Shown: in pieces, positions 15,493-25,200 of the stretch
Numbering within the stretch: position 1 is the first letter of the stretch
How the letters are laid out: each line of letters begins with the position of its first letter
Made by a program: the position numbers and the translations under genes
Assembly: GCF_025717515.1 (NCBI RefSeq)
Contig: NZ_JAJIRN010000003.1
Span: 558,001-622,000, forward strand
Length of the DNA stretch: 64,000 nt
Direction: 5' to 3'
Source: Roseateles oligotrophus
GTDB taxonomy: Bacteria; Pseudomonadota; Gammaproteobacteria; Burkholderiales; Burkholderiaceae_C
Notes under the pieces: generated by a model
Database searches by the model: none
Seen by the model: the letters and a program-made list of their open reading frames with translations, nothing else
Told to the model about the DNA's origin: nothing

Positions 15493-15519
15493 GGGCAGCC
15501 GTTAAGGCGGCCCTTTTTT
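15493..15519 (+). terminator. Terminator after rpsJ
   Basis: GGGCAGCC, loop GTTAA, GGCGGCCC then TTTTTT: an 8-bp stem with one mismatch and a six-T tail. A second small hairpin with a TTCG tetraloop (ATCCATCCAC / GTGGATTGAT) lies just upstream at 15466-15489. Together they should end most transcription from the str operon. Confidence 0.8.
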
Positions 15520-15539
15520 GTTGGCGAGATAGGTGGCAC

Positions 15540-15569
15540 TTGCGCTAGTCGCAACTTTCACGCTATACT
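15540..15569 (+). promoter_or_regulatory. Putative promoter of the rplC (S10) operon
   Basis: TTGCGC (15540-15545), 18-nt spacer, TATACT (15564-15569), directly after the rpsJ terminator and about 165 nt before rplC. The -10 is close to consensus. The following leader is long enough for a ribosomal-protein-controlled structure, though I do not recognise the E. coli S10 leader. Confidence 0.55.
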
Positions 15570-15732
15570 CGCCAGCTTTTCCGCGTAGGAATTTCCTGCG
15601 CGGAATTTGGCGCAGCACAGGCTTAGCCCGCAAGGGTTAAGCCACTCAAGTGTTGCACTGGTCAGCCCGGCCAATCGATGTCGGGTGTATGTAAATGGCT
15701 TCCAGGGTAAACCTGAGGGGCTGGAGAAAAAC

Positions 15733-16404
15733 ATGAGTCTAAGCAATCGTCTCGGATTGCTGGGCCGCAAGGTGGGCATGATGCGCATCTTCACAGACGA
15801 CGGCGACGCCGTTCCTGTGACGGTGCTGGATGTGTCCAACAACCGCGTGACCCAGATCAAGACCGTAGAGACCGACGGCTACACCGCCATTCAGGTGGCG
15901 TTCGGTACGCGCAAAGCATCGCGCGTCACCAAGCCGGAAGCCGGACACCTCGCCAAGGCAGGTGTTGAGGCTGGTGAAGTCATGAGCGAATTCCGCGTTA
16001 CTGCTGATGTTGCAGCTGAATACAAGGCTGGCGTGCAAGTGCCGATCTCCTTGTTTGCAATTGGTCAGTTGGTTGACGTTCAAGGAACTTCGATCGGTAA
16101 AGGCTTCGCCGGTACCATCAAGCGTCACAACTTCCACTCGCAGCGTGCTTCGCACGGTAACAGTCGGTCGCACAATGTTCCTGGCTCCATTTCGATGGCT
16201 CAGGATCCTGGCCGGGTTTTCCCAGGCAAGAAGATGTGCGGTCACATGGGTGATGAGTCCGTGACAACACAAAACCTCGACATCGTGCGCATTGACGAAG
16301 CTCGTCAACTGCTGCTGGTCCGTGGTGCTGTGCCGGGCTCCAAGAACGGCCACGTTGTCGTTCGCCCTGCCGTCAAGGTCAAGCTCAAGAAGGGAGCCAT
16401 CTGA
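15733..16404 (+). CDS. rplC: 50S ribosomal protein L3
   Basis: 223 aa from ATG 15733 ([20 protein letters not shown]). The upstream in-frame extension to 15607 is leader RNA, not protein, because a GGAG RBS sits just before 15733. L3 is an early 50S assembly protein whose long loop ([20 protein letters not shown]) reaches the peptidyl transferase centre. Its TGA overlaps the rplD ATG by one base. Confidence 0.97.
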   Translation: MSLSNRLGLLGRKVGMMRIFTDDGDAVPVTVLDVSNNRVTQIKTVETDGYTAIQVAFGTRKASRVTKPEAGHLAKAGVEAGEVMSEFRVTADVAAEYKAGVQVPISLFAIGQLVDVQGTSIGKGFAGTIKRHNFHSQRASHGNSRSHNVPGSISMAQDPGRVFPGKKMCGHMGDESVTTQNLDIVRIDEARQLLLVRGAVPGSKNGHVVVRPAVKVKLKKGAI

Positions 16405-17024
16405 TGCAGCTCGAGCTCCTGAATGAACAAGGTCAGGCCACCGCCAAGGTGGACGCTCCTGACACGCTGTTTGCTCGCGACTACAACGAAGCCCTGGTTC
16501 ACCAGGTGGTCGTGGCCTTCCAGGCCAACGCCCGCCAAGGTACCCGCGCCCAGAAGGATCGCGAACAAGTTAAGCACTCGACGAAGAAGCCTTTCCGTCA
16601 AAAGGGAACTGGCCGCGCTCGTGCTGGTATGACTTCCTCGCCTTTGTGGCGCGGAGGCGGTCGGATTTTCCCGAACATGCCCGACGAGAACTTCACACAC
16701 AAGCTCAACAAGAAGATGTATCGCGCCGGTATGGCTGCGATCCTCTCGCAGTTGGCTCGTGAAGGTCGCCTGGCTGTGGTGGATTCGATCACTCTCGAAG
16801 CCCCGAAGACCAAGCTGTTGGCCGCTAAGTTCAAGGCCATGGGCCTCGAATCTGTGATGGTCATTGCTGACCAAGTGGACGATAACTTGCTGTTGGCCTC
16901 GCGCAACCTGGCCAATGTGCTGGTTTGCGAGCCACGCTACGCCGATCCGCTGTCACTGGTTTTCTACAAGAAGGTCCTGGTGACTAAGGCTGCAATGGAA
17001 CAACTGACGGAGATGCTGGCATGA
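16404..17024 (+). CDS. rplD: 50S ribosomal protein L4
   Basis: 206 aa. The central loop that lines the exit tunnel is present ([20 protein letters not shown]). In E. coli L4 represses the S10 operon and inhibits RNase E; whether it does so here is unknown because the leader differs. Start overlaps the rplC stop, and its stop overlaps the rplW start (ATGA), so these genes are probably translationally coupled. Confidence 0.97.
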   Translation: MQLELLNEQGQATAKVDAPDTLFARDYNEALVHQVVVAFQANARQGTRAQKDREQVKHSTKKPFRQKGTGRARAGMTSSPLWRGGGRIFPNMPDENFTHKLNKKMYRAGMAAILSQLAREGRLAVVDSITLEAPKTKLLAAKFKAMGLESVMVIADQVDDNLLLASRNLANVLVCEPRYADPLSLVFYKKVLVTKAAMEQLTEMLA

Positions 17025-17335
17025 GCGCCGTAAAGTATTCTGAAGGCCGTTTGGCCCAGGTGTTGCTCGCTCCCATCGTGTCCGAAAAGGCCACGGCGGT
17101 TGCTGAAAAGCACAATCAAGTCTTGTTCAAGGTGATGCGTGACGCCACCAAGCCAGAAATCAAGGCCGCTGTTGAACTGATGTTCAAGGTCGAGGTTGAG
17201 GCGGTGAACGTGGTGAACGTGAAGGGCAAGGTCAAGAAATTTGGCCGCTCGATCGGTCGCCGTGACCACATCAAGAAGGCTTATGTTTCGCTGAAGGCGG
17301 GCCAAGAGCTCAACTTCACCGGGGAGGCTGCGTAA
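17021..17335 (+). CDS. rplW: 50S ribosomal protein L23
   Basis: 104 aa, slightly longer than E. coli L23 at its N-terminus. It has the typical [20 protein letters not shown] block. L23 surrounds the tunnel exit and is the docking site for trigger factor and SRP. It overlaps rplD by 4 nt and shares one base with the start of rplB, consistent with tight coupling. Confidence 0.97.
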   Translation: MSAVKYSEGRLAQVLLAPIVSEKATAVAEKHNQVLFKVMRDATKPEIKAAVELMFKVEVEAVNVVNVKGKVKKFGRSIGRRDHIKKAYVSLKAGQELNFTGEAA

Positions 17336-18159
17336 TGGCTGTCGTTAAAGTCAAACCTACTTCACCTGGCCGCCGTGCCGTCGTGAAGGTGGTGCACAAG
17401 CATCTGCACAAGGGCGCGCCCGAAGCATCGTTGCTTGAGCCACAAAAGCAAAATTCCGGCCGTAATAACAACGGTCACATCACGGTTCGCCATCGGGGCG
17501 GTGGTCACAAGCAGCACTATCGGCTGGTTGACTTCAAGCGCAACAAGGACGGTATTCCGGCCAAGGTTGAGCGCATTGAATACGACCCAAACCGCACGGC
17601 TCACATCGCTTTGGTGTGCTATGCCGACGGCTTGCGCAGCTACATCATTGCACCGCGTGGCTTGGAAGTGGGTTCTACCGTTTTGAGCGGAGCCGAGGCT
17701 CCCATCAAGGCCGGTAACACATTGCCAATCCGCAACATCCCGGTGGGTTCGACCATTCACTGCGTCGAGATGCAACCTGGCAAGGGTGCGCAAATTGCGC
17801 GTTCCGCTGGCGTGTCTGTGGTGCTGATGGCGCGCGAAGGCGTTTACGCTCAGCTGCGCTTGCGCTCCGGTGAGGTCCGCAAGATCCATATCGACTGCCG
17901 CGCAACCATTGGCGAAGTCAGCAACGAAGAACACCAACTGCGCCAGTACGGCAAGGCCGGTGCGATCCGTTGGAAGGGTATTCGCCCAACCGTTCGCGGT
18001 ACAGCGATGAACCCGGTGGATCACCCGCACGGTGGTGGTGAAGGTCGTACCGGTGAAGGCCAGGCGCCTGTGTCGCCGTGGAATACCCTCACGAAGGGCT
18101 TCCGCACTCGTAGCAACAAGCGCACGCAGACGTTCATCGTTTCGCGTCGCAAGAAGTAA
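17335..18159 (+). CDS. rplB: 50S ribosomal protein L2
   Basis: 274 aa, full length. The conserved C-terminal segment [18 protein letters not shown] contains the His that approaches the peptidyl transferase centre. L2 is needed for subunit association. Start ATG overlaps the rplW TAA by one base, and rpsS follows after 10 nt. Confidence 0.98.
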   Translation: MAVVKVKPTSPGRRAVVKVVHKHLHKGAPEASLLEPQKQNSGRNNNGHITVRHRGGGHKQHYRLVDFKRNKDGIPAKVERIEYDPNRTAHIALVCYADGLRSYIIAPRGLEVGSTVLSGAEAPIKAGNTLPIRNIPVGSTIHCVEMQPGKGAQIARSAGVSVVLMAREGVYAQLRLRSGEVRKIHIDCRATIGEVSNEEHQLRQYGKAGAIRWKGIRPTVRGTAMNPVDHPHGGGEGRTGEGQAPVSPWNTLTKGFRTRSNKRTQTFIVSRRKK

Positions 18160-18169
18160 AGGGTAGGCC

Positions 18170-18448
18170 ATGACTCGTTCACTGAAGAAGGGCCCGTTCA
18201 TTGATCACCACCTCTTGGCTAAGGTCGAGAAAGCGGTTGCCATCAAGGACAAAAAGCCTATCAAGACTTGGTCGCGTCGCTCGACGATCTTGCCCGAATT
18301 CATCGGGTTGACGATCGCTGTGCACAACGGCAAGCAACACGTGCCGGTTTATGTTTCTGACCAAATGGTCGGCCACAAACTGGGCGAATTCGCGCTGACC
18401 CGCACCTTCAAAGGCCATCCGGCCGACAAGAAGGCCGGGAAGAAATAA
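18170..18448 (+). CDS. rpsS: 30S ribosomal protein S19
   Basis: 92 aa ([20 protein letters not shown]), full length. S19 forms a heterodimer with S13 in the 30S head and contacts the A-site finger. It has a short spacer with AAAGGGTAGGCC as RBS after rplB and lies 11 nt before rplV. Confidence 0.98.
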   Translation: MTRSLKKGPFIDHHLLAKVEKAVAIKDKKPIKTWSRRSTILPEFIGLTIAVHNGKQHVPVYVSDQMVGHKLGEFALTRTFKGHPADKKAGKK

Positions 18449-18459
18449 GGACTGAGACG

Positions 18460-18789
18460 ATGGAAACCCGTGCAATCGTTCGCGGAGTCCGCTTGTCTGC
18501 CTATAAGGGCAGGCTCGTGGCGGACCTCATCCGCGGCAAGAAGGTGGACCAGGCTCTCAACATCCTGGAATTCACCCAGAAAAAGGCCGCTGGCATCATC
18601 AAGAAGGCGCTCGAATCTGCGATCGCCAACGCCGAGCATAACGACGGCGCCGATATTGATGAGCTTAAAGTCACCACGATCTATGTGGAGCAAGGTGCTA
18701 CGCTGAAGCGTTTTTCTGCCCGGGCCAAAGGCCGTGGCAACCGCATCAGCAAGCCTACTTGCCACATCTTCGTGTCGGTCGGCAACTGA
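18460..18789 (+). CDS. rplV: 50S ribosomal protein L22
   Basis: 109 aa ([20 protein letters not shown]). The beta-hairpin that narrows the exit tunnel is present ([20 protein letters not shown]), with no deletion of the macrolide-resistance type. RBS AAGGA precedes the start, and rpsC follows after 16 nt. Confidence 0.97.
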   Translation: METRAIVRGVRLSAYKGRLVADLIRGKKVDQALNILEFTQKKAAGIIKKALESAIANAEHNDGADIDELKVTTIYVEQGATLKRFSARAKGRGNRISKPTCHIFVSVGN

Positions 18790-18805
18790 AGGCTGAAGGA
18801 AGACT

Positions 18806-19678
18806 ATGGGACAGAAAATACATCCGACCGGTTTTCGCCTGCCTGTCACTCGTAACTGGGCGTCGCGCTGGTATGCGTCGAACAAGAACTTCGCCACCAT
18901 GTTGGCCGAAGATCTGCAAGTTCGCGAATACCTGAAGGCGAAGCTGAAGAATGCTGCGGTTTCGCGCATTCTGATTGAGCGTCCAGCCAAGAATGCACGC
19001 ATCACTATTTACTCGGCTCGTCCGGGTGTGGTGATCGGCAAAAAGGGCGAGGACATCGAACACCTGAAGGCCGAGCTGACCAAGCGTCTGGGCGTGCCAG
19101 TGGCAGTGAACATCGAAGAAGTGCGCAAGCCTGAAATCGATGCTCAACTGATCGCTGACTCGATCACCCAGCAGCTGGAAAAGCGCATCATGTTCCGCCG
19201 CGCCATGAAGCGTGCGATGCAGAATGCGATGCGTCTTGGCGCCCAGGGCATCAAGATCATGTCTTCGGGCCGTTTGAACGGTATCGAAATCGCTCGTTGC
19301 GAGTGGTATCGCGAAGGCCGCGTGCCTCTTCATACGCTGAAGGCTGACATTGACTACGGCTTCTCGGAAGCCAGCACCACTTACGGCATTATTGGCGTGA
19401 AGGTCTGGGTTTACCGTGGTGACCGTTTGGCCAATGGCGATGCGCCGGTGATCAAGAGCGAGGCGGGTGACGATGATCGTCGCCCACGTCGCAATGCTCG
19501 CCCAGGCGCTCCAGCCGGCCGTGGCCGTCCTGGTGACAGCCGTGGCGGTCCACGTTCGAGTGGCGCTCCTGGTGAGGGCGGCGACAAGCCGGCCGCAGCA
19601 GGTGACGCAGCCCAGCCCGCTGCCAAGCGCGTGGTCCGCAAGGTCGCGCCCGTGGGTGGCGAGGCCAAAGGAGAATAA
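18806..19678 (+). CDS. rpsC: 30S ribosomal protein S3 with a long basic C-terminal tail
   Basis: 290 aa against about 233 in E. coli. The N-terminal domain carries the KH motif [12 protein letters not shown] (about residues 73-84) used at the mRNA entry site, and the C-terminal domain is complete up to the conserved [10 protein letters not shown]. The extra 70 or so residues are low complexity, rich in Arg, Gly, Pro and Ala ([20 protein letters not shown] and more), and probably disordered. Such tails occur in related Burkholderiales; the function is unknown. RBS GAAGGA precedes the ATG. Confidence 0.97.
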   Translation: MGQKIHPTGFRLPVTRNWASRWYASNKNFATMLAEDLQVREYLKAKLKNAAVSRILIERPAKNARITIYSARPGVVIGKKGEDIEHLKAELTKRLGVPVAVNIEEVRKPEIDAQLIADSITQQLEKRIMFRRAMKRAMQNAMRLGAQGIKIMSSGRLNGIEIARCEWYREGRVPLHTLKADIDYGFSEASTTYGIIGVKVWVYRGDRLANGDAPVIKSEAGDDDRRPRRNARPGAPAGRGRPGDSRGGPRSSGAPGEGGDKPAAAGDAAQPAAKRVVRKVAPVGGEAKGE

Positions 19679-19680
19679 CA

Positions 19681-20097
19681 ATGCTGCAACCAGCTCGTCG
19701 CAAATACCGCAAGGAGCAAAAGGGTCGTAACACTGGTGTTGCAACCCGCGGCGCCGCCGTGTCTTTCGGTGACTTCGGCCTGAAGGCTACCGAACGCGGC
19801 CGTCTGACGGCTCGTCAAATTGAAGCTGCACGTCGTGCAATCTCGCGCCATATCAAGCGCGGTGGTCGCATCTTCATCCGCATCTTCCCAGACAAGCCGA
19901 TCTCCCAGAAGCCTGCTGAAGTCCGGATGGGTAACGGCAAGGGCAATCCAGAGTACTACGTCGCTGAGATTCAGCCAGGCAAGGTGCTCTACGAGATCAA
20001 CGGTGTGCCAGAAGCCTTGGCTCGCGAAGCGTTCACGTTGGCTGCTGCAAAGCTGCCACTGCGTTGCACCTTCGTGACTCGCCAGGTCGGCACCTGA
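19681..20097 (+). CDS. rplP: 50S ribosomal protein L16
   Basis: 138 aa ([20 protein letters not shown]), full length. L16 positions the A-site tRNA elbow. The Arg of the conserved stretch around position 81, hydroxylated by RoxA in some bacteria, falls in a normal context ([20 protein letters not shown]). It begins 2 nt after the rpsC stop, so translation is probably coupled. Confidence 0.98.
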   Translation: MLQPARRKYRKEQKGRNTGVATRGAAVSFGDFGLKATERGRLTARQIEAARRAISRHIKRGGRIFIRIFPDKPISQKPAEVRMGNGKGNPEYYVAEIQPGKVLYEINGVPEALAREAFTLAAAKLPLRCTFVTRQVGT

Positions 20098-20110
20098 AGC
20101 GGAGAACACC

Positions 20111-20311
20111 ATGAATGCATCTGAACTGCGTAGCAAAGATGTCGCGGCCTTGGAAAAGGAAGTGACCGATCTGCTGAAGGCCCATTTCGGTCTGCGCATG
20201 CAAAAAGCGACGCAACAGTTGACCAACCACACTGTGTTGGGCAACACGCGCCGTGACATTGCTCGCGTCAAGACTGTTTTGGCCGAGAAGAAGAAGGGAG
20301 CCGCGAAATGA
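20111..20311 (+). CDS. rpmC: 50S ribosomal protein L29
   Basis: 66 aa, a two-helix protein at the tunnel exit near L23 ([20 protein letters not shown]). RBS GCGGAGAACACC precedes the ATG. Its TGA overlaps the rpsQ ATG by 4 nt. Confidence 0.97.
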   Translation: MNASELRSKDVAALEKEVTDLLKAHFGLRMQKATQQLTNHTVLGNTRRDIARVKTVLAEKKKGAAK

Positions 20312-20577
20312 CGCAAGCTCAAGAGAAGAACACACGTACCCTGGTGGGTCGTGTGGTCAGCGACAAGCGTTCCAAGACAGTAACCGTGCTCGTTGAGCGC
20401 CGTGCCAAGCACGAGCTCTACGGCAAGATCGTCGCGCTGTCCCGCAAGTACCACGCTCATGATGAAAATGGCGAGTACAAAATGGGCGATGTCGTTGAAA
20501 TCGCTGAAGGCAGGCCAATTTCGAAGACCAAGAGCTGGGTTGTGACTCGCTTGGTCGAGAAGGCTCAAATCGTTTGA
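20308..20577 (+). CDS. rpsQ: 30S ribosomal protein S17
   Basis: 89 aa with the OB-fold signature ([20 protein letters not shown]). It binds 16S rRNA early in 30S assembly. It is the last gene of the S10 block in this genome: a terminator-like structure and a peroxiredoxin gene separate it from rplN, where in most genomes rplN follows directly. Confidence 0.97.
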   Translation: MTQAQEKNTRTLVGRVVSDKRSKTVTVLVERRAKHELYGKIVALSRKYHAHDENGEYKMGDVVEIAEGRPISKTKSWVVTRLVEKAQIV

Positions 20578-20599
20578 TTTGGACTAGCGGCATAGACGC

Positions 20600-20667
20600 A
20601 AAACGGCCTCAGGCCTGATTGCGCAGAACGGTCGGAGTGCTGGGGAACTGGCGCCCGGCCGTTTTTT
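20600..20667 (+). terminator. Terminator-like structure after rpsQ
   Basis: AAAACGGCC at about 20601-20607 can pair with GGCCGTTTTTT at 20657-20667, closing a 50-nt loop that has its own partial pairing. The T-run after the GGCCG arm is typical of an intrinsic terminator, but the large loop lowers confidence. It would partly insulate the S10 block from the peroxiredoxin and spc genes. Confidence 0.5.
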
Positions 20668-20709
20668 CGTGGGGTCTATGTAAATGCGTTGCTTTTTTGG
20701 AGAACTCTC

Positions 20710-21219
20710 ATGCTGAAAATTGGTGATCAAATCCCGCCGGGCACACTTCAAGAGTTTGTCGACGTTGAGGGCGGCGTTTGTTCCGTTGGCCCAAATGCGA
20801 TCGACGTGTCTGCCGCGACGGCTGGAAAGACTATTGCTTTGTTTGCCCTGCCTGGCGCCTTTACGCCGACATGTTCTGCACAGCATGTGCCTGGTTATAT
20901 CGCTCAAGCCGAAGCGCTTAAAGCGGCTGGTGTTGATGAAATCTGGTGCGTGTCGGTCAATGACGTCTTTGTCATGGGCGCCTGGGGTCGCGACCTGGCC
21001 GCGTCAGGCAAAGTGCGCATGATGGCCGATGGAAGCGCAGACTTCACCAAGGCAACGGGCTTAACGCTTGATCTGACGGCTCGCGGCATGGGCTTGCGCT
21101 CGCAACGTTATTCGATGTTGCTAGTGAATGGCCAGGTCAAGACACTCAATGTCGAGGCTGCTGGCAAGTTTGAGGTTAGCGATGCCACCACGATGTTGGC
21201 GCAAGCTACCGCGCGCTGA
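20710..21219 (+). CDS. Peroxiredoxin, Prx5/AhpE-like 1-Cys or atypical 2-Cys type
   Basis: 169 aa from ATG 20710 (RBS TTTGGAG); the in-frame ATG at 20689 lies before that RBS. The active-site block PGAFTPTCSAQHVPGY holds the peroxidatic Cys55. The sequence WCVSVNDVFVMGAWGRDL and the ending match the Prx5 family, which reduces H2O2 and alkyl hydroperoxides with glutathione or thioredoxin. Cys79 in the IWCVSVND stretch and Cys24 are other cysteines. No fused glutaredoxin domain is present. It is inserted between the S10 and spc ribosomal blocks, in the same direction, and flanked by terminator-like hairpins. Confidence 0.93.
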   Translation: MLKIGDQIPPGTLQEFVDVEGGVCSVGPNAIDVSAATAGKTIALFALPGAFTPTCSAQHVPGYIAQAEALKAAGVDEIWCVSVNDVFVMGAWGRDLAASGKVRMMADGSADFTKATGLTLDLTARGMGLRSQRYSMLLVNGQVKTLNVEAAGKFEVSDATTMLAQATAR

Positions 21220-21242
21220 GTCGCCGAGAGCAGCCATCAATG

Positions 21243-21266
21243 GCCGTAAAAATCCTTTTTTACGGC
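21243..21266. terminator. Terminator after the peroxiredoxin gene
   Basis: GCCGTAAAAA, loop TCC, TTTTTTACGGC: a near-perfect hairpin whose AT half supplies A and T runs on both strands. It sits 23 nt after the peroxiredoxin stop. Confidence 0.65.
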
Positions 21267-21293
21267 AGCTTCAAAGTTATTTCACCCCGAGGC

Positions 21294-21323
21294 TTGACGC
21301 CTGCCTAGCTTTTGGTGCACAAT
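21294..21323 (+). promoter_or_regulatory. Putative promoter for rplN (spc operon)
   Basis: TTGACG (21294-21299), 18-nt spacer, CACAAT (21318-21323), about 185 nt before rplN. The -35 matches five of six consensus bases. The 287-nt gap 21220-21506 otherwise holds the hairpin above and a small dyad (GCGCAT / ATGCGT, about 21348-21365) with no known role. Confidence 0.45.
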
Positions 21324-21506
21324 CTAAAGCTTCGCCGAACGCAAGGCGCATTTTATGATGCGTTAAGGCCTCGGATCCGCCCTCTACTGCTGGGTGCAAG
21401 GTCATCACGGGTGTGATGGGTTTTCACTTGGTCAACGGGCCCAAGACTGACCGATGAACTCCCTGGCCTAGGCTTGGTGGTGATTTGGGAAAAGTTGGGG
21501 ATAGAC

Positions 21507-21875
21507 ATGATTCAAATGCAATCGCGACTCGACGTCGCGGACAACACTGGCGCTAAATCCGTCATGTGCATCAAAGTGCTTGGTGGATCCAGGCGCCGGT
21601 ATGCAGGGATTGGTGACATTATCAAGGTCAGCATCAAAGAAGCTGCGCCTCGTTCCCGAGTGAAAAAGGGCGAGGTTTACAGTGCAGTGGTCGTTCGTAC
21701 CGCCAAGGGTGTTCGTCGTCAGGACGGCTCGTTGGTCAAGTTCGACGGCAATGCTGCTGTGCTGCTGAACGCCAAGCTGGAGCCAATCGGCACCCGCATC
21801 TTCGGCCCCGTGACGCGTGAATTGCGTACCGAGCGGTTTATGAAGATCGTGTCGCTGGCGCCTGAAGTGCTCTGA
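21507..21875 (+). CDS. rplN: 50S ribosomal protein L14
   Basis: 122 aa from ATG 21507 ([20 protein letters not shown]), the exact family length; an in-frame start at 21474 adds unsupported residues. L14 forms bridges B5 and B8 to the 30S subunit and binds the RsfS silencing factor. It heads the spc block. Confidence 0.98.
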   Translation: MIQMQSRLDVADNTGAKSVMCIKVLGGSRRRYAGIGDIIKVSIKEAAPRSRVKKGEVYSAVVVRTAKGVRRQDGSLVKFDGNAAVLLNAKLEPIGTRIFGPVTRELRTERFMKIVSLAPEVL

Positions 21876-21901
21876 GCGCGGCCACAGTAAAAGGTATTGC
21901 C

Positions 21902-22219
21902 ATGAACAAGATTCGCAAAGGCGACGAGGTCATTGTTTTGACCGGTCGCGACAAGGGCAAACGCGGCGCAGTAGCGCAGCGTATTGACGCTGATCACATC
22001 GTTGTTGACGGTGTGAATATGGTCAAGAAGCACGTCAAGCCAAACCCAATGAAGGGTACTACTGGCGGCGTGGTCGATAAGACGATGCCTATCCATCAAT
22101 CCAACGTGGCGATTTTCAACGCTGCATCCGGTAAAGCCGATCGTGTGGGCATTAAGTTGCTCGCCGATGGCAAGAAGGTGCGCGTCTTTAAGTCGACCGG
22201 CGAAGAGATCAAGGCCTAA
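21902..22219 (+). CDS. rplX: 50S ribosomal protein L24
   Basis: 105 aa with the KOW motif near the start ([20 protein letters not shown]). L24 is an assembly initiator at the tunnel exit. RBS AAAAGG precedes the ATG, and rplE follows after 10 nt. Confidence 0.97.
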   Translation: MNKIRKGDEVIVLTGRDKGKRGAVAQRIDADHIVVDGVNMVKKHVKPNPMKGTTGGVVDKTMPIHQSNVAIFNAASGKADRVGIKLLADGKKVRVFKSTGEEIKA

Positions 22220-22229
22220 GGGGTTCAAC

Positions 22230-22769
22230 ATGGCTCGTTTGCAAGAGTTTTATCGCGAAAAAGTTGTGCCCGGCCTGACTGAGAAGTTTGGTTACACGTC
22301 GGTCATGCAGGTGCCGCGCATCACCAAGATCACACTCAATATGGGTGTGAGCGAGGCCGTCGCTGACAAGAAGGTTATGGATCACGCTGTCAGTGACCTG
22401 ACAAAAATTGCTGGTCAAAAGCCGGTTGTTACCAAGTCGAAAAAGGCGATCGCGGGTTTCAAGATCCGTGACTCAGTGCCTATCGGTTGCATGGTGACGC
22501 TGCGTGGCGTTCAGATGTATGAGTTCTTGGACCGTTTTGTAACGATCGCCTTGCCGCGTGTGCGTGACTTCCGGGGTATCTCCGGTCGCTCGTTCGACGG
22601 CCGCGGTAACTACAACATCGGCGTCAAAGAACAAATCATCTTCCCCGAGATCGATTACGACAAGGTGGATGCGCTGCGTGGGCTGAACATCAGCATCACC
22701 ACCTCTGCCAAGACGGACGATGAGTGCAAGGCCTTGTTGGCAGCATTCAAGTTTCCGTTCAAGAACTGA
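22230..22769 (+). CDS. rplE: 50S ribosomal protein L5
   Basis: 179 aa from ATG 22230 ([20 protein letters not shown]); the longer in-frame extension overlaps rplX and is rejected. L5 binds 5S rRNA and contacts P-site tRNA. The conserved [20 protein letters not shown] block is intact. Confidence 0.98.
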   Translation: MARLQEFYREKVVPGLTEKFGYTSVMQVPRITKITLNMGVSEAVADKKVMDHAVSDLTKIAGQKPVVTKSKKAIAGFKIRDSVPIGCMVTLRGVQMYEFLDRFVTIALPRVRDFRGISGRSFDGRGNYNIGVKEQIIFPEIDYDKVDALRGLNISITTSAKTDDECKALLAAFKFPFKN

Positions 22770-22777
22770 GGTGACTT

Positions 22778-23083
22778 GTGGCTAAAACTTCTCTCATCCA
22801 ACGTGAACTGAAGCGCGATGCGCTGGTTGCCAAATTCGCGACAAAGTACGCGAATCTGAAGGCCATCATCAACGACGCTAAGAAGTCTGACGAAGAGCGT
22901 TACTTGGCGCGCTTGGAGCTGCAAAAGCTCCCTCGCAACGCCTATCCAACTCGTCAGCGTAATCGCTGCGCGTTGACTGGTCGTCCCCGCGGTACGTTCC
23001 GCAAGTTCGGCTTGGGCCGTAACAAAATTCGTGAGCTGGCCTTCAAAGGCGACATCCCTGGTGTCGTCAAGGCCAGCTGGTAA
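22778..23083 (+). CDS. rpsN: 30S ribosomal protein S14 (zinc-independent type)
   Basis: 101 aa with a GTG start (RBS GAGGTGACTT). It is the long form without the two CXXC zinc pairs: the region reads [20 protein letters not shown]. So this chromosomal S14 does not need zinc, as in E. coli. Confidence 0.97.
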   Translation: MAKTSLIQRELKRDALVAKFATKYANLKAIINDAKKSDEERYLARLELQKLPRNAYPTRQRNRCALTGRPRGTFRKFGLGRNKIRELAFKGDIPGVVKASW

Positions 23084-23108
23084 TCGGCACGATTAGGAGA
23101 TATCGCAA

Positions 23109-23504
23109 ATGAGCATGAGTGATCCTATCGCCGACATGTTGACCCGCATTCGAAACGCCCAGAGCGTCGAGAAGGTCAACGTCGTGATGCCTTCCTCAAA
23201 ATTGAAAGTGGCGATCGCCAAAGTCCTCAAGGACGAAGGTTATATCGACAGTTTCGCTGTACGTGGCGAAGCCGCCCGTCCAGAGTTGGAGATCGCGCTG
23301 AAGTACTACGCCGGTAAGCCGGTGATCGAGCGCATCGAGCGCGTGAGCCGTCCCGGCCTGCGCATCTACAAGGGCCGTCACGATATTCCACAGGTCATGA
23401 ATGGCCTGGGTGTGGCGATCGTCACTACGCCGCAAGGTGTGATGACCGACCGTAAAGCACGTCAAGCCGGTATCGGCGGCGAAGTGCTTTGCTACGTCGC
23501 CTAA
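23109..23504 (+). CDS. rpsH: 30S ribosomal protein S8
   Basis: 131 aa ([20 protein letters not shown]), full length. S8 organises the 16S central domain and represses the spc operon in E. coli by binding a 16S-like site near rplE; that site was not identified here. RBS TTAGGAG precedes the ATG. Confidence 0.97.
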   Translation: MSMSDPIADMLTRIRNAQSVEKVNVVMPSSKLKVAIAKVLKDEGYIDSFAVRGEAARPELEIALKYYAGKPVIERIERVSRPGLRIYKGRHDIPQVMNGLGVAIVTTPQGVMTDRKARQAGIGGEVLCYVA

Positions 23505-23523
23505 GCGCAAGGAGAGACAAACA

Positions 23524-24057
23524 ATGTCCCGCGTAGGAAAAATGCCGGTCGCCATCCCTCAGGGTGTGGACGTAACCGTTACAGCTGACAAGATCAGCGT
23601 TAAGGGCAGTCTGGGCACACTCGTGCGTCCAATGAATGCGCTTGTCAAAATCACGAGCGAAGGCGGCAAACTGTCTTTCGCTCCATCCGACGATTCGACT
23701 GCAGCTGGCGCTATGAGCGGCACCGTGCGCGCGCTGGTGGCCAATATGGTCAACGGCGTGAGCAAGGGTTTCGAGCGCAAGCTGAGTCTGGTCGGCGTGG
23801 GTTTCCGGGCGCAAGCCACGGGTCAAAAGCTCAACCTGCAAATCGGCTTCTCTCACCCCGTGGTGAAAGACATGCCTGAAGGCATCAAGGTTGAGTGCCC
23901 AACCCAGACGGAAATTCTGATCAAGGGTGTGGATCGCCAAGTGGTGGGTCAGTTGGCCGCTGAAGTGCGCGCCTTCCGTCCGCCAGAGCCCTATAAGGGC
24001 AAGGGCATCCGCTATACCGGCGAAAAGGTCTCCATCAAAGAGACCAAGAAGAAGTAA
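23524..24057 (+). CDS. rplF: 50S ribosomal protein L6
   Basis: 177 aa, two tandem RNA-binding domains, with the conserved end [21 protein letters not shown]6 lies near the sarcin-ricin loop. RBS AAGGAGAGAC precedes the ATG. Confidence 0.97.
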   Translation: MSRVGKMPVAIPQGVDVTVTADKISVKGSLGTLVRPMNALVKITSEGGKLSFAPSDDSTAAGAMSGTVRALVANMVNGVSKGFERKLSLVGVGFRAQATGQKLNLQIGFSHPVVKDMPEGIKVECPTQTEILIKGVDRQVVGQLAAEVRAFRPPEPYKGKGIRYTGEKVSIKETKKK

Positions 24058-24068
24058 GGAGCAGCGCA

Positions 24069-24434
24069 ATGTTGACCAAAAAAGAACAGCGCATCCGTCG
24101 CTCGCGTCAGACCCGTGCTCGGATTGCAGTCCAGCGCGTCGTGCGCTTGTCGGTGTTCCGATCCAACCTTCACATCTACGCCAGCGTCATTTCAGACGAC
24201 GGCACTCGTGTCCTGGCCAGCGCCTCGACAGCCGAAAAGGCTGTTCGCGAGCAACTCGGCGGCTCGGGCAAGGGTGGCAACGTAGCTGCGGCTACTTTGA
24301 TTGGCAAGCGTATCGCCGAAAAGGCGAAAGCAGCTGGTGTTGAGAAAGTTGCCTTTGATCGTGCAGGCTTTGCCTATCACGGTCGGGTCAAGGCTCTTGC
24401 CGAAGCAGCTCGTGAAGCTGGTTTGCAGTTCTGA
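24069..24434 (+). CDS. rplR: 50S ribosomal protein L18
   Basis: 121 aa, ending in the conserved [20 protein letters not shown]. Together with L5 and L25 it binds 5S rRNA. RBS AAGGAGCAGC precedes the ATG 11 nt after rplF. Confidence 0.97.
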   Translation: MLTKKEQRIRRSRQTRARIAVQRVVRLSVFRSNLHIYASVISDDGTRVLASASTAEKAVREQLGGSGKGGNVAAATLIGKRIAEKAKAAGVEKVAFDRAGFAYHGRVKALAEAAREAGLQF

Positions 24435-24452
24435 CGCTAAAAGGATTTCGAA

Positions 24453-24971
24453 ATGGCAAAGTTTCAACCCCGCGTCCAGGCCGAAGCAAATGACGACGGC
24501 CTGAAAGAGAAGATGATCGCGATCAACCGCGTCACCAAGGTTGTGAAGGGCGGTCGCACGCTTAGCTTCGCAGCGCTGACGGTGGTCGGTGATGGCGCAG
24601 GCCGTATTGGCATGGGTAAAGGTAAGGCCAAGGAAGTGCCTGTCGCCGTGCAAAAGGCGATGGAGTCCGCACGTCGCAATATGGTCAAAGTTGACCTGCG
24701 CAACGGTTCCATTCACCACAACGTGGTGGGCGAGCATGGTGCTTCGCGCGTCATGATGGTTCCGGCTCAGCCTGGTACCGGCGTGATTGCAGGCGGCCCA
24801 ATGCGCGCTGTCTTTGAAGTGATGGGCGTGACCGACATCGTGACGAAGAGCCACGGTTCGACCAATCCGTACAACTTGGTTCGTGCCACGTTGGACGCTT
24901 TGAAGCGTTCCACGACGGCCGCACAAGTTGCAGCCAAGCGCGGCAAGAACGTTGAAGACATCTTCAACTGA
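24453..24971 (+). CDS. rpsE: 30S ribosomal protein S5
   Basis: 172 aa with the N-terminal double-stranded RNA-binding domain ([20 protein letters not shown]) and the C-terminal S5 domain. Residues linked to spectinomycin resistance lie in the first loop (VVKGGR), which is of the sensitive type. RBS AAAGGA precedes the ATG. Confidence 0.97.
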   Translation: MAKFQPRVQAEANDDGLKEKMIAINRVTKVVKGGRTLSFAALTVVGDGAGRIGMGKGKAKEVPVAVQKAMESARRNMVKVDLRNGSIHHNVVGEHGASRVMMVPAQPGTGVIAGGPMRAVFEVMGVTDIVTKSHGSTNPYNLVRATLDALKRSTTAAQVAAKRGKNVEDIFN

Positions 24972-24990
24972 AGCCGGACTGGAGACACAT

Positions 24991-25173
24991 ATGTCTGAAA
25001 AGAAAACTCTGACGGTCAAGCTGGTTCGCAGCCCGATCGGTACGCGGACTTCGCACCGCGCTACGGTAGTGGGCCTGGGCCTGCGCAGGATGAACAGCAC
25101 CAGCGTGTTGGAAGACACGCCTGCGGTTCGCGGCATGATCAATAAGATCGCCTACCTCGTGCAAGTGCTCTAA
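24991..25173 (+). CDS. rpmD: 50S ribosomal protein L30
   Basis: 60 aa from ATG 24991 ([20 protein letters not shown]), with GGAGACAC as RBS. The in-frame start at 24928 overlaps rpsE and is rejected. It is a small 50S protein contacting 5S rRNA. Confidence 0.96.
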   Translation: MSEKKTLTVKLVRSPIGTRTSHRATVVGLGLRRMNSTSVLEDTPAVRGMINKIAYLVQVL

Positions 25174-25200
25174 GCACTTCCACGAACTGAGGACAAGAAG

